Under the pieces are notes generated by a model. It saw nothing but the letters and a program-made list of their open reading frames with translations. It made no database searches and was not told the DNA's origin. The translations under genes and the position numbers were made by a program. A stretch of 64,000 bases of DNA from Lacrimispora saccharolytica (GTDB taxonomy: Bacteria; Bacillota; Clostridia; Lachnospirales; Lachnospiraceae). How positions within the stretch are numbered: the first letter of the stretch is position 1; the number at the start of each line of letters is the position of its first letter. The stretch spans positions 1 through 64,000 of the forward strand of contig JADYUL010000005.1 of assembly GCA_021531795.1 (NCBI GenBank), read 5' to 3'. This document shows positions 35,046 through 46,887 of this stretch, one piece after another.

Positions 35046-35118
35046 GGGCTACTAGCTCAGTTGGTAGAGCACTTGACTTTTAATCAAGTTGTCGCGGGTT
35101 CGATTCCCGCGTGGCTCA
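35046..35118 (+). tRNA. tRNA-Lys (TTT)
   Basis: Acceptor GGGCTAC (35046-35052) pairs with GTGGCTC (35111-35117) with G-T wobbles. The anticodon stem CTTGA/TCAAG holds loop CTTTTAA, anticodon TTT. CCA is not encoded. Confidence 0.93.
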
Positions 35119-35130
35119 TTGGTGCATTCA

Positions 35131-35210
35131 GCGGATGTGGCGGAACTGGCAGACGCGCTAGATTTAGGTTCTAGTGGGAGACCGTGCAGGTTCGATTCCT
35201 GTCATCCGCA
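35131..35210 (+). tRNA. tRNA-Leu (TAG)
   Basis: Class II tRNA. Acceptor GCGGATG (35131-35137) pairs with CATCCGC (35203-35209). The anticodon stem CTAGA/TCTAG holds loop TTTAGGT, anticodon TAG. It lies only 45 bp before rpsL with no clear promoter between. Confidence 0.95.
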
Positions 35211-35255
35211 TTTGTGCTGCTAATTGCACGAAATATTATAAGGAGGTGAAACCGA

Positions 35256-35675
35256 ATGCCAACATTTAATCAGTTAGTAAGAAAGGGTCGTCAGGCTTCA
35301 ACAAAGAAGTCTACAGCACCAGCTCTTCAGAAGACTTACAACTCACTTCACAAGAAGTCGATCGATGCAAGTTCTCCTCAGAAGAGAGGCGTGTGCACAG
35401 CTGTTAAGACAGCTACCCCTAAGAAGCCTAACTCAGCTCTTCGTAAGATCGCCAGAGTTCGTCTTTCTAACGGTATGGAGGTAACAAGCTATATCCCCGG
35501 TGAAGGACATAACCTTCAGGAGCATAGCGTTGTTCTTATCCGTGGTGGAAGAGTAAAGGACCTTCCCGGTACAAGATATCATATTATTCGTGGTACTCTT
35601 GATACAGCCGGTGTTGCAAACCGTAAGCAGGCCCGCTCTAAGTATGGCGCTAAGAGACCTAAGGCCGGTAAGTAA
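35256..35675 (+). CDS. rpsL: 30S ribosomal protein S12
   Basis: Decoding-centre protein of the small subunit. The 139 residues contain [20 protein letters not shown] and [18 protein letters not shown]; the lysines at the classical streptomycin-resistance sites are wild type. AAGGAGGTGA before ATG 35256 is a near-perfect ribosome site. It opens the str cluster rpsL-rpsG-fusA-tuf and sits directly behind the tRNA-Leu gene. Confidence 0.98.
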   Translation: MPTFNQLVRKGRQASTKKSTAPALQKTYNSLHKKSIDASSPQKRGVCTAVKTATPKKPNSALRKIARVRLSNGMEVTSYIPGEGHNLQEHSVVLIRGGRVKDLPGTRYHIIRGTLDTAGVANRKQARSKYGAKRPKAGK

Positions 35676-35839
35676 TCGCGGTCTGAGTAGGTAACCCGTG
35701 TATTCGGGTGTGTACCACAAAGTACTAATAATGTGTTGGATTCTGGTTTTGGTCAGATAGAAGACACGTACACTAGTTAGGGCATCAGCCCATGTGAGTA
35801 CCGATGATTTAGTTAGTGCGATTTTGCACAAGAATGATT
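35676..35839 (+). promoter_or_regulatory. Structured rpsL-rpsG intercistronic region, candidate S7 target
   Basis: The gap between rpsL and the rpsG ribosome site is unusually long for a ribosomal operon. It holds an ACCCG/CGGGT hairpin near 35693-35708 and a GGGC-ATCA-GCCC tetraloop hairpin near 35783-35794 flanked by GTAC elements. In Escherichia coli S7 represses its operon by binding the corresponding gap; the same role here is inference. Confidence 0.45.
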
Positions 35840-35854
35840 AAGGAGGGAAGAATC

Positions 35855-36325
35855 GTGCCACGTAAAGGACATATTCAGAAAAGAGACGTTCTGGCAGATC
35901 CATTGTACGATAACAAGGTAGTAACCAAGCTTATCAATACAGTAATGTTAGATGGTAAGAAGGGTGTTGCTCAGAAGATCGTTTATGGCGCATTTGCCAG
36001 AGTAGAGGAGAAGGCCGGAAAGCCCGCTCTTGAAGTATTCGATGAGGCAATGAATAATATCATGCCTTTACTCGAGGTTAAAGCAAGACGTATCGGTGGT
36101 GCTACATATCAGGTACCTATCGAGGTTAGACCTGACAGACGTCAGGCACTTGGTCTTCGTTGGCTTACTATGTTCGCTCGTAAGAGAGGCGAGAAGACAA
36201 TGGAAGAGAGACTTGCTAATGAAATCTTAGATGCTGCTAACAACACAGGAGCAGCTGTTAAGAGAAAAGAAGATATGCATAAGATGGCAGAGGCTAATAA
36301 GGCATTTGCTCATTATCGTTTTTAA
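35855..36325 (+). CDS. rpsG: 30S ribosomal protein S7
   Basis: Primary assembly protein of the 30S head, which binds the 3' domain of 16S rRNA. The 156 residues begin [30 protein letters not shown], matching the standard N-terminus when read from GTG 35855 behind AAGGAGGG (35840-35847); an upstream in-frame ATG at 35816 would add 13 unrelated residues. fusA follows after 21 bp. Confidence 0.98.
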   Translation: MPRKGHIQKRDVLADPLYDNKVVTKLINTVMLDGKKGVAQKIVYGAFARVEEKAGKPALEVFDEAMNNIMPLLEVKARRIGGATYQVPIEVRPDRRQALGLRWLTMFARKRGEKTMEERLANEILDAANNTGAAVKRKEDMHKMAEANKAFAHYRF

Positions 36326-36346
36326 TTAAAGTAGGAGGATAAAACC

Positions 36347-38467
36347 TTGGCTGGAAGAGAATATCCATTAGAGAGAACCAGAAACATTGGTATTATGGCT
36401 CATATCGATGCAGGTAAAACTACAACAACTGAGCGTATTCTTTATTATACCGGTGTTAATTACAAGATTGGTGATACTCATGAGGGTACTGCTACCATGG
36501 ACTGGATGGAGCAGGAACAGGAAAGAGGTATTACAATTACATCAGCCGCTACTACTTGTCACTGGACACTTGAAGAGAAGACCAAGCCTAAGGCAGGCGC
36601 TTTAGAGCATCGTATCAACATTATTGATACTCCCGGTCACGTTGACTTCACAGTAGAAGTTGAGCGTTCACTTCGAGTTCTTGACGGAGCAGTAGGTGTT
36701 TTCTGTGCTAAAGGTGGTGTAGAACCTCAGTCAGAGAACGTATGGCGTCAGGCTGATACCTACAACGTACCAAGAATGGCATTCATCAACAAGATGGACA
36801 TCTTAGGTGCTAACTTCTACGGTACAGTTGATCAGATTCGTAACAGATTAGGTAAGAACGCCATTTGTCTTCAGTTACCAATCGGTAAGGAAGATGAGTT
36901 TAAGGGAATCATTGATCTGTTCGAGATGCAGGCATATATCTACAATGATGATAAGGGTGATGATATCACAGTTTGCGACATTCCTGAGGATATGAAGGAT
37001 GAGGCAGAACTTTATCATACAGAGCTTGTAGAGAAGTGCTGCGAACTTGATGATGACCTGATGATGATGTATTTAGAGGGTGAAGAGCCTTCTATTGATG
37101 AGATGAAGGCAGCTCTTAGAAAGGCTACATGTGAGTGTACAGCCGTACCTGTATGCTGCGGTACAGCTTACAGAAATAAGGGAGTTCAGAAGTTACTTGA
37201 TGCTATTATTGAGTATATGCCTTCACCACTTGATATCCCTGCTATTAAGGGAACAGATCTTGATGGTAACGAGACAGAGAGACATTCATCAGATGATGAG
37301 CCTTTCTCAGCTCTTGCATTCAAGATTATGACAGACCCCTTCGTTGGAAAGCTTGCTTACTTCCGTGTGTACTCAGGTACAATGAAGTCAGGTTCATATG
37401 TGCTTAATGCAACAAAGGGCAAGAAGGAGCGTGTAGGTCGTATCCTTCAGATGCATGCAAACAAGAGACAGGAGCTTGATATCGTATATTCAGGTGATAT
37501 CGCTGCTGCTGTTGGATTCAAGGTTACCTCAACCGGTGATACTATCTGTGATGAGCAGCACCCGGTAATCTTAGAGTCTATGGAGTTCCCGGAGCCCGTT
37601 ATTGAGCTTGCTATCGAACCTAAGACCAAGGCTGGTCAGGGCAAGATGGGTGAGGCTTTAGCAAAGCTTGCGGAAGAGGATCCTACTTTCCGTGCTCATA
37701 CAGATCAGGAGACCGGTCAGACAATCATCGCCGGAATGGGTGAGCTCCATCTTGAAATCATCGTAGACAGACTTCTTAGAGAGTTCAAGGTAGAGGCTAA
37801 CGTAGGTGCACCTCAGGTTGCTTACAAGGAGACCTTTACAAAGCCTGTTGATCAGGAATACAAGTATGCTAAGCAGTCAGGTGGTCGTGGTCAGTACGGT
37901 CACTGTAAGGTACGTTTCGAGCCAATGGATGCCAATGGTGAAGAGCTGTTCAAGTTCGATTCTGAGGTTGTCGGTGGTGCTATTCCTAAGGAATACATCC
38001 CTGCAGTTGGTGAGGGTATCGAGGAAGCAACAAAGGCCGGTTCACTCGGTGGATTCCCTGTTGTTGGTGTACATGCTACTGTATACGATGGTTCTTACCA
38101 TGAAGTCGATTCATCAGAAATGGCATTCCACATTGCAGGTTCAATGTGCTTCAAGGAAGCTATGCAGAAGGCAGCTCCGGTACTTCTTGAGCCTATCATG
38201 AAGGTTGAAGTTACAATGCCTGAGGAATACATGGGTGATGTAATCGGTGATATCAATTCACGTCGTGGTCGTATCGAAGGTATGGATGACCTCGGTGGTG
38301 GAAAGATTGTCAGAGGTTTCGTACCGCTGTCAGAGATGTTCGGCTACTCAACAGACCTTCGTTCTAAGACACAGGGTCGTGGTAACTACTCAATGTTCTT
38401 CGAGAAGTATGAGCCGGTACCAAAGAACGTAGCAGATAAGGTACTTGCTGCTAAGGCAGGAAAGTAA
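36347..38467 (+). CDS. fusA: Elongation factor G
   Basis: Translocation GTPase. The 706 residues include G1 [15 protein letters not shown], the [14 protein letters not shown] switch, DTPGHVDF and NKMD, and domains II-V ([24 protein letters not shown]). The start is TTG 36347, supported by TAGGAGGA at correct spacing and by the standard [22 protein letters not shown] start. It is encoded between rpsG and tuf. Confidence 0.98.
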   Translation: MAGREYPLERTRNIGIMAHIDAGKTTTTERILYYTGVNYKIGDTHEGTATMDWMEQEQERGITITSAATTCHWTLEEKTKPKAGALEHRINIIDTPGHVDFTVEVERSLRVLDGAVGVFCAKGGVEPQSENVWRQADTYNVPRMAFINKMDILGANFYGTVDQIRNRLGKNAICLQLPIGKEDEFKGIIDLFEMQAYIYNDDKGDDITVCDIPEDMKDEAELYHTELVEKCCELDDDLMMMYLEGEEPSIDEMKAALRKATCECTAVPVCCGTAYRNKGVQKLLDAIIEYMPSPLDIPAIKGTDLDGNETERHSSDDEPFSALAFKIMTDPFVGKLAYFRVYSGTMKSGSYVLNATKGKKERVGRILQMHANKRQELDIVYSGDIAAAVGFKVTSTGDTICDEQHPVILESMEFPEPVIELAIEPKTKAGQGKMGEALAKLAEEDPTFRAHTDQETGQTIIAGMGELHLEIIVDRLLREFKVEANVGAPQVAYKETFTKPVDQEYKYAKQSGGRGQYGHCKVRFEPMDANGEELFKFDSEVVGGAIPKEYIPAVGEGIEEATKAGSLGGFPVVGVHATVYDGSYHEVDSSEMAFHIAGSMCFKEAMQKAAPVLLEPIMKVEVTMPEEYMGDVIGDINSRRGRIEGMDDLGGGKIVRGFVPLSEMFGYSTDLRSKTQGRGNYSMFFEKYEPVPKNVADKVLAAKAGK

Positions 38468-38521
38468 TTTATGTCATTAACTCCCCGAAGTCTGGAATAT
38501 TGGCTTCGGGGGTAAAAATGC

Positions 38522-38550
38522 TTGATTATTTCCTATATATCTAATATAAT
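38522..38550 (+). promoter_or_regulatory. tuf promoter
   Basis: TTGATT (38522-38527), 17 nt, TATAAT (38545-38550), 72 bp before the tuf start. Upstream, CCCCGAAG (38483-38490) / CTTCGGGG (38504-38511) forms a hairpin after fusA without a T run. The leader contains a GCCC-ATTA-GGGC hairpin (near 38568-38580). Confidence 0.75.
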
Positions 38551-38622
38551 CGGATATAGTCGGGTATAGCCCATTAGGGCATTAATGCTATTGTTAACTA
38601 TTTTCTAGGAGGAATTAAAGAA

Positions 38623-39813
38623 ATGGCTAAGGAAAAGTTTGAAAGAGGTAATAAGCCTCATTGTAACATTGGTACCATCGGTCACGTAGATCATGGTAAG
38701 ACAACTCTTACAGCAGCAATCACAAAGGTTCTTGCTGAGAGAGTAGCTGGTAACGCAAAGGTTGATTTCGAGAACATCGATAAGGCTCCTGAAGAGAGAG
38801 AAAGAGGTATCACAATCTCTACAGCTCACGTTGAGTACCAGACAGAGAAGAGACATTACGCACACGTTGACTGCCCAGGACATGCTGACTACGTTAAGAA
38901 CATGATCACAGGTGCAGCTCAGATGGATGGCGCTATCCTTGTAGTAGCTGCTACAGATGGTGTTATGGCTCAGACAAAGGAGCACATCCTCCTTTCTCGT
39001 CAGGTAGGTGTTCCTTACATCGTAGTATTCATGAACAAGTGTGATATGGTTGACGATCCTGAGCTTCTTGAGCTCGTTGAGATGGAGATCACAGAGCAGC
39101 TTGAGGAGTACGGTTTCAATGATTGTCCTATCGTTAAGGGTTCAGCTCTTAAGGCTCTTGAGGATCCTTCAGGAGAGTGGGGCGACAAGATCATGGAGCT
39201 TATGGATACAGTTGATTCATACATTCCTGATCCTGAGCGTGAGACAGATAAGCCTTTCCTTATGCCTATTGAGGACGTATTCTCAATCACAGGACGTGGT
39301 ACAGTTGCTACAGGTAGAGTAGAGCGTGGTACACTTAAGATGTCTGAGGAAGTTGAAATCGTTGGTATCAAGGAAGAGACACAGAAGTCTGTTGTAACAG
39401 GTATCGAGATGTTCAGAAAGCTTCTTGATGAGGCATATGCAGGTGATAACATCGGTGTACTTCTTAGAGGTATCCAGAGAACAGATATCGAGCGTGGACA
39501 GATTCTTGCAAAGCCCGGTACAGTAACATGTCATACAAAGTTTACTGCACAGGTTTACGTTCTTACTAAGGACGAGGGTGGTCGTCATACACCTTTCTTC
39601 AACAACTATCGTCCTCAGTTCTATTTCAGAACAACTGACGTAACAGGTGTCTGCAACCTTCCCGCCGGTACAGAGATGTGCATGCCTGGTGATAACATTG
39701 AGATGACAATCGAGCTCATCCATCCTATCGCTATGGAGCAGGGACTTACATTCGCTATCCGTGAAGGTGGTAGAACAGTAGGTTCAGGTCGTGTTGCTAC
39801 AATCATCGAGTAA
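38623..39813 (+). CDS. tuf: Elongation factor Tu
   Basis: Delivers aminoacyl-tRNA to the ribosome. The 396 residues carry [46 protein letters not shown] and NKCD. The ATG at 38623 follows TAGGAGG. Both its own promoter and read-through from fusA are possible. Codon use is strongly biased (CTT, GGT, CGT), as expected for a highly expressed gene. Confidence 0.99.
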   Translation: MAKEKFERGNKPHCNIGTIGHVDHGKTTLTAAITKVLAERVAGNAKVDFENIDKAPEERERGITISTAHVEYQTEKRHYAHVDCPGHADYVKNMITGAAQMDGAILVVAATDGVMAQTKEHILLSRQVGVPYIVVFMNKCDMVDDPELLELVEMEITEQLEEYGFNDCPIVKGSALKALEDPSGEWGDKIMELMDTVDSYIPDPERETDKPFLMPIEDVFSITGRGTVATGRVERGTLKMSEEVEIVGIKEETQKSVVTGIEMFRKLLDEAYAGDNIGVLLRGIQRTDIERGQILAKPGTVTCHTKFTAQVYVLTKDEGGRHTPFFNNYRPQFYFRTTDVTGVCNLPAGTEMCMPGDNIEMTIELIHPIAMEQGLTFAIREGGRTVGSGRVATIIE

Positions 39814-39845
39814 TCTTTGATTTAGTATCATAGAAACTTAAATAT

Positions 39846-39888
39846 AAACCGCAATTCCTCATTTTATGAGGAGTTGCGGTTTTTTTTA
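39846..39888 (+). terminator. tuf terminator
   Basis: AAACCGCAATTCCTCA (39846-39861) pairs with TGAGGAGTTGCGGTTT (39866-39881) with one mismatch, followed by a run of eight T. Confidence 0.93.
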
Positions 39889-39992
39889 TTAACGGAAGAT
39901 GGTCGAATAAAAAGATTAGCCCACTTCGAGATTTCTCTCAAAATAGGCTTGTGATACAAATTTGATGTGCGTGATTACGGGAAAATCCCGGA

Positions 39993-40850
39993 TTATTTCA
40001 TTTTTTTCCGATAAGCAGAAGGGGAAAATCCCTTTTGCTTATGAAAAAGTCTACTGAAATAAAGAGGATTATCGTAGCCAACAATTCTTGATATTTCTGC
40101 TATCGAGTACTGTGTTGTCTCAAGAAGAAGTTGTGCATTTGATATTCTTGCCGCGACAATATACTGCATAGGAGTAGTGCCTGTATATTTTTTAAAATTT
40201 CGGATGAACCAACTAATGCTCATTCCTCGAGATTGTGCATATTTTTCAATGTTGATTTCACTACTGTAGTTATCACTAAAGTATTGTGCTGCCATGTCCA
40301 TTTCATTGTCTAAATAAACATCGGATAGTTTTCTTTCTTTTTGGAGCTCTCTATGTATTGATATGAGAAGATGGCGCATAAGCATAGAAAGAAGTTCTTC
40401 GTAATCATCTTGGCATCTTTGTAATTCGGATATCATTCTTTTATAAATTCTTTCATATTCCAGAGATGTACCTACGAAAAAGGTACGCATATCATCTTTG
40501 ATTCCATATTTTCTCAAAATGTTTTTTACATCGCTTCCGGTGAAATGAACCCAGTAAACTTGTGTTTTATCTTCCCTATAGTATTCATATTTCTGTAGTT
40601 CTTTTGGACGAAATAGAACCATGTTGCCGGCAGTGACAATTGTATCATTATCTTCATTATCGAAATGAAAATGTGCTTGTCCGGCACAAATATAGATGAG
40701 CTGGTAGTCAACACGACCATGCGGACGATAGGTTGGTAGCTTATGTCTTGTAAGTAGTCGATATGTTCCACAACTACCTACAACTAATGGTCTGGATTTA
40801 TCTTTAAAGTCTATGGAAGAATTGTTAATATAGCCGGAATTGAAGTACAT
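39993..40850 (-). CDS. AraC family transcriptional regulator
   Basis: Cupin-type sensor domain (~20-110: HGRVDYQLIYICAGQAHFHFD) followed by the two HTH motifs of the AraC domain at the C-terminus (YAQSRGMSISWFIRNFKKYTG; SIAEISRIVGYDNPLYFSRLFHKQKGFSPSAYR). The 285-aa length is normal. It is divergent from lacZ across 219 bp and so is probably its activator, responding to a beta-galactoside or a product; the ligand is inferred. ATG 40850 follows CGGAG. Confidence 0.92.
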   Translation of the reverse strand: MYFNSGYINNSSIDFKDKSRPLVVGSCGTYRLLTRHKLPTYRPHGRVDYQLIYICAGQAHFHFDNEDNDTIVTAGNMVLFRPKELQKYEYYREDKTQVYWVHFTGSDVKNILRKYGIKDDMRTFFVGTSLEYERIYKRMISELQRCQDDYEELLSMLMRHLLISIHRELQKERKLSDVYLDNEMDMAAQYFSDNYSSEINIEKYAQSRGMSISWFIRNFKKYTGTTPMQYIVAARISNAQLLLETTQYSIAEISRIVGYDNPLYFSRLFHKQKGFSPSAYRKKMK

Positions 40851-40898
40851 AAGCGTAATCTCCGATAAATATTTTTAGTTAATCGTTTTCGTGTGTAT

Positions 40899-40930
40899 TA
40901 TGCATTTAAAATTGTATCATTTTGTGCATA
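40899..40930. promoter_or_regulatory. Nested inverted repeat between araC-type gene and lacZ
   Basis: TATGCA (40899-40904) ... TGCATA (40925-40930) enclose AAAAT/ATTTT, giving a nested dyad in the divergent intergenic region. It is a candidate binding site for the AraC-type regulator. The lacZ promoter has only a CATAAT-like -10 (near 41029) and no good -35, which fits activator dependence. Confidence 0.45.
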
Positions 40931-41045
40931 TTCTGTCCATTATTGTTTATGGGCAAGAGATGTGAAAAATACTAGAATTGAATGAGAAAAACGAAAAACA
41001 TAAACAAAAAATAGGGCGTGTGAGATACATAATAAAAACAGATAG

Positions 41046-44114
<3,069 letters not shown>

Positions 44115-44182
44115 ATAAATGCGTAGCAGATGTATGAATCATGCCCGGGAAAACTGCCAAAGTGTCATAAATCATAAATTGA

Positions 44183-44218
44183 TTGACAATTTTTAAATTA
44201 GAATTATAATAATTCTAA
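44183..44218 (+). promoter_or_regulatory. Promoter with overlapping PerR-type box
   Basis: TTGACA (44183-44188), 16 nt, TATAAT (44205-44210). A perfect 21-bp palindrome (44198-44218: half TTAGAATTAT, central A, exact inverse) covers the -10. The pattern matches the A/T-rich 7-1-7 PerR/Fur box. Repressor binding here would block the polymerase, so the downstream regulator is probably autoregulated together with the hydrogenase gene. Confidence 0.88.
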
Positions 44219-44229
44219 AAGGAGGCTAT

Positions 44230-44586
44230 ATGACAAGATATGAAAAGAAGATATTTAATATTATAAATACTTCGCATAGCCATATGACAATCGATGAGAT
44301 ATATAATACTTTGAAGAAGGAAGAACCCAAAGTTGTTTTGGCTACGGTTTATAACAATGTAAATAAACTTGTTCAGTCGGGAAAAGTTGCAAAGCTTAGT
44401 ATTGAAGGTCAAATCGATCGATATGACAAAACTTTGAAACATGATCATCTGATCTGCAGTGTGTGTGGAAAAATAAGTGATTATAGTTTTACGGATTTAA
44501 CTGCAAAATTGGAGGAAGAGCTGGGCGAAGTAATAGACGGGTATGATTTGAGAATTCGCTATGTATGCCCTGACTGCAGAAAATAA
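44230..44586 (+). CDS. PerR-like peroxide-responsive repressor (Fur family)
   Basis: Fur-family DNA-binding protein of 118 residues: winged helix with VVLATVYNNVNKLVQSGKV, and two CxxC structural zinc pairs (CSVC, CPDC). Residues equivalent to the PerR regulatory metal site appear present: His before MTIDEIY, Asp in DRYD, HDH, and Asp in ISDY; the Asp in RYD points to PerR rather than Fur. ATG 44230 follows AAAAGGAGG and lies 11 bp after the palindrome. The hydrogenase-rubrerythrin gene starts 21 bp downstream, so the pair forms one peroxide-response unit. Confidence 0.88.
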   Translation: MTRYEKKIFNIINTSHSHMTIDEIYNTLKKEEPKVVLATVYNNVNKLVQSGKVAKLSIEGQIDRYDKTLKHDHLICSVCGKISDYSFTDLTAKLEEELGEVIDGYDLRIRYVCPDCRK

Positions 44587-44607
44587 AATTGTAAAGGAGA
44601 GTTTAAA

Positions 44608-46647
44608 ATGGACCATTTTCCATTAAATGTTCGTGTTCCAATTGAACCTGACAATCCAAGTATTGTCAGAGCTGAAGAAAAATGTATTAAATGTGGAATG
44701 TGTAAGGAAGTTTGTACGAATGAGATTGGTGTACATGGTACCTATACTTTTGAACAGACCTGCGGCGAAGCAGTATGTATCAATTGTGGCCAGTGTGCAA
44801 ATATATGCCCGGTAGACAGTATTACAGAAAAATATGAATATGCAAGTGTTAAGGAAGCAATTAAGGATCCGAATAAGGTGGTAATCGTAAGTACTTCACC
44901 ATCGGTTAGAGCAGCCTTAGGTGAAGAGTTTGGAATGCCGGGGTTTGTTCAGGGCAAAATGGTTGCTTTACTAAGAAAATTAGGTGTGAATTTTGTGCTC
45001 GATACATGTTTTGCCGCTGACTTAACAATCGTTGAAGAAGCCAGTGAACTGATTGAAAGAGTAACAAAACAGACAGCACCACTTCCGCAATTTACCAGCT
45101 GTTGCCCTGCCTGGGTTAAATATGTAGAGACTTATTATCCGGATATGATTCCGAATTTATCTACAGCAAAGAGTCCGATTGGAATGCAGGGACCTACCAT
45201 TAAAACATATTTTGCAAAGAAGAATGGAATCGACCCTGAATCCATTGTTAACGTGGCACTTACTCCATGTACTGCAAAGAAGTTTGAGATAAGACGAAAT
45301 GAAATGAATGCTGCCTCTAAGAAACTTGGAATTGATGGCATGCGTGATATGGATTACGTTATCACAACAAGAGAACTTGCAAAATGGGCAAAAGAAGAGG
45401 GCATTGATTTTGCCAGCCTTGAAGATAGTGAGTATGACAGATTTATGGGCGATGCTTCCGGTGCAGGTATAATTTTTGGTAATACCGGTGGCGTTATGGA
45501 AGCAGCACTTAGGACGGCATACGAATTCATTACGAAGGAAAAGTCACCGGAAGTCTTATTTGATTTACAGCCGGTCAGAAGATATGAAGGAGTCAAAGAG
45601 GCGACAATTAAAATCGGAGATTTAGATATTAATATCGCTGTGATTTATGGTACGGCCAATGCCGCAAAAGTAATTGATAGCATTAAAAGAGGGGAAAAGC
45701 ATTATCACTTTATAGAAATAATGACTTGCCCGGGAGGCTGTATTGGTGGCGGCGGACAACCAAAAGACATTATGAAGGATAAGGATGAGGTTCGTAAGGC
45801 AAGAATTGCAAGCCTTTATGCCAGAGATGAGGCAATGACGATTCGAAAGAGTCATGAGAATCCTGAAATTATAACCTTATATAAGGAATTTTACGAAGAG
45901 CCATTAAGTGAGCTGGCGGAAGAAATGTTACACACATCTTATGAAGATAAGAGCGAGATATTAAATAGAAACAGAAAAGGAGACAAAGTGATGAGTAAAT
46001 GGGTATGTAGTGTATGTGGTTATGTTCATGAGGGAGATGAGGCACCTGAACAGTGTCCATTATGTAAGCAGCCTGCTTCAGCCTTCAAAAAGGTGGAAGA
46101 AGCACCTGCAAAAAGTAAATATGCCGGAACTAAGACAGAGAAAAATCTGTGGGAAGCGTTTGCCGGTGAATCTCAGGCCAGAAATAAATATACCTACTTT
46201 GCATCGGTAGCAAAGAAGGCCGGTTACGAGCAGATTGCAGCTTTATTCTTACAGACGGCTGATAATGAGAAAGAACATGCAAAACTTTGGTTCAAGGCCC
46301 TTGGCGAACTTGGTGATACTCCTGCAAATCTTCTTCATGCAGCGGAAGGTGAGAATGCTGAGTGGACAGATATGTACGATAGAATGGCTAAGGAAGCTGA
46401 AGAAGAAGGATTCCCAGAGCTTGCAGCACAGTTTAGAGGTGTTGGTGCAATTGAAAAGATGCATGAGGAAAGATATCGCGCACTTCTTAAGAACGTGGAA
46501 ACTATGGAAGTATTTAAGAAGAGTGGAGTAACAATGTGGGAGTGCCGCAATTGTGGACATGTAGTAGTAGGGCTTGAAGCACCGGAAGTTTGTCCGATTT
46601 GTAATCATCCTAAGGCTTACTTTGAGGTTAGAAAAGAAAACTATTAA
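44608..46647 (+). CDS. [FeFe]-hydrogenase / rubredoxin / rubrerythrin / rubredoxin chimera
   Basis: 679 residues in one frame. Two [4Fe-4S] ferredoxin motifs ([11 protein letters not shown] 26-36; [11 protein letters not shown] 57-67) precede the H-cluster domain with TSCCPAW (163-169), TPCTAKK (219-225; usually MPC) and [13 protein letters not shown] (373-385). From residue 462 comes rubredoxin (C467, C470, C483, C486), a diiron rubrerythrin domain ([25 protein letters not shown]) and a final rubredoxin (CRNC, CPIC). Chimeras of this kind are known in clostridia, and I recall the Clostridium perfringens one being reported to couple H2 oxidation to H2O2 reduction. The PerR-type context supports the same job. 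The HydEFG maturases needed are not in the window. Confidence 0.93.
   Translation: MDHFPLNVRVPIEPDNPSIVRAEEKCIKCGMCKEVCTNEIGVHGTYTFEQTCGEAVCINCGQCANICPVDSITEKYEYASVKEAIKDPNKVVIVSTSPSVRAALGEEFGMPGFVQGKMVALLRKLGVNFVLDTCFAADLTIVEEASELIERVTKQTAPLPQFTSCCPAWVKYVETYYPDMIPNLSTAKSPIGMQGPTIKTYFAKKNGIDPESIVNVALTPCTAKKFEIRRNEMNAASKKLGIDGMRDMDYVITTRELAKWAKEEGIDFASLEDSEYDRFMGDASGAGIIFGNTGGVMEAALRTAYEFITKEKSPEVLFDLQPVRRYEGVKEATIKIGDLDINIAVIYGTANAAKVIDSIKRGEKHYHFIEIMTCPGGCIGGGGQPKDIMKDKDEVRKARIASLYARDEAMTIRKSHENPEIITLYKEFYEEPLSELAEEMLHTSYEDKSEILNRNRKGDKVMSKWVCSVCGYVHEGDEAPEQCPLCKQPASAFKKVEEAPAKSKYAGTKTEKNLWEAFAGESQARNKYTYFASVAKKAGYEQIAALFLQTADNEKEHAKLWFKALGELGDTPANLLHAAEGENAEWTDMYDRMAKEAEEEGFPELAAQFRGVGAIEKMHEERYRALLKNVETMEVFKKSGVTMWECRNCGHVVVGLEAPEVCPICNHPKAYFEVRKENY
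45976..45993 (+). promoter_or_regulatory. In-frame internal ribosome site and ATG for a free rubrerythrin
   Basis: AAAGGAG (45976-45982) lies 8 nt before an in-frame ATG (45991) at residue 462 of the chimera, exactly where a stand-alone reverse-order rubrerythrin ([15 protein letters not shown]...) would begin. Translation from here would give a 218-residue rubredoxin-rubrerythrin-rubredoxin protein. Confidence 0.65.
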
Positions 46648-46726
46648 TTTGGAGTTTGTGTGTTTTACATAGTAAGTTTACGGAATGTGGGTAACGTTCA
46701 AGTGATAGTCAAAAACTGGTATTTAC

Positions 46727-46761
46727 AAGGCTTCCGAGGGTTTCCTCGGGAGCCTTTTTTT
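46727..46761 (+). terminator. Terminator after the hydrogenase chimera
   Basis: AAGGCTTCCGAGG (46727-46739) pairs with CCTCGGGAGCCTT (46744-46756) with one mismatch, followed by seven T. Confidence 0.92.
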
Positions 46762-46887
46762 CATTCAACACGCTTTAGTTTAATAAAGTAAAAGGTTCTT
46801 TGGCTCTATAATGGCTCTATTATGAGTATATTTTTCAATGGATATAATATAAGATATAATACAAATATGATTGATGCGAGGATTGAA

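Noticed and set aside
35816..35854. Upstream in-frame ATG for rpsG
   Set aside because: It would add 13 residues not found in S7; the GTG at 35855 has the perfect AAGGAGGG site.
38483..38511. Terminator between fusA and tuf
   Set aside because: The stem is good, but no T run follows (TAAAAATGC), so it is treated as a leader or attenuator structure rather than a terminator.
45940..46000. Hydrogenase-rubrerythrin fusion as an assembly or sequencing error
   Set aside because: The join is in frame with a plausible linker, and hydrogenase-rubrerythrin chimeras are known in clostridia; a missing stop by error cannot be fully excluded but is less likely.
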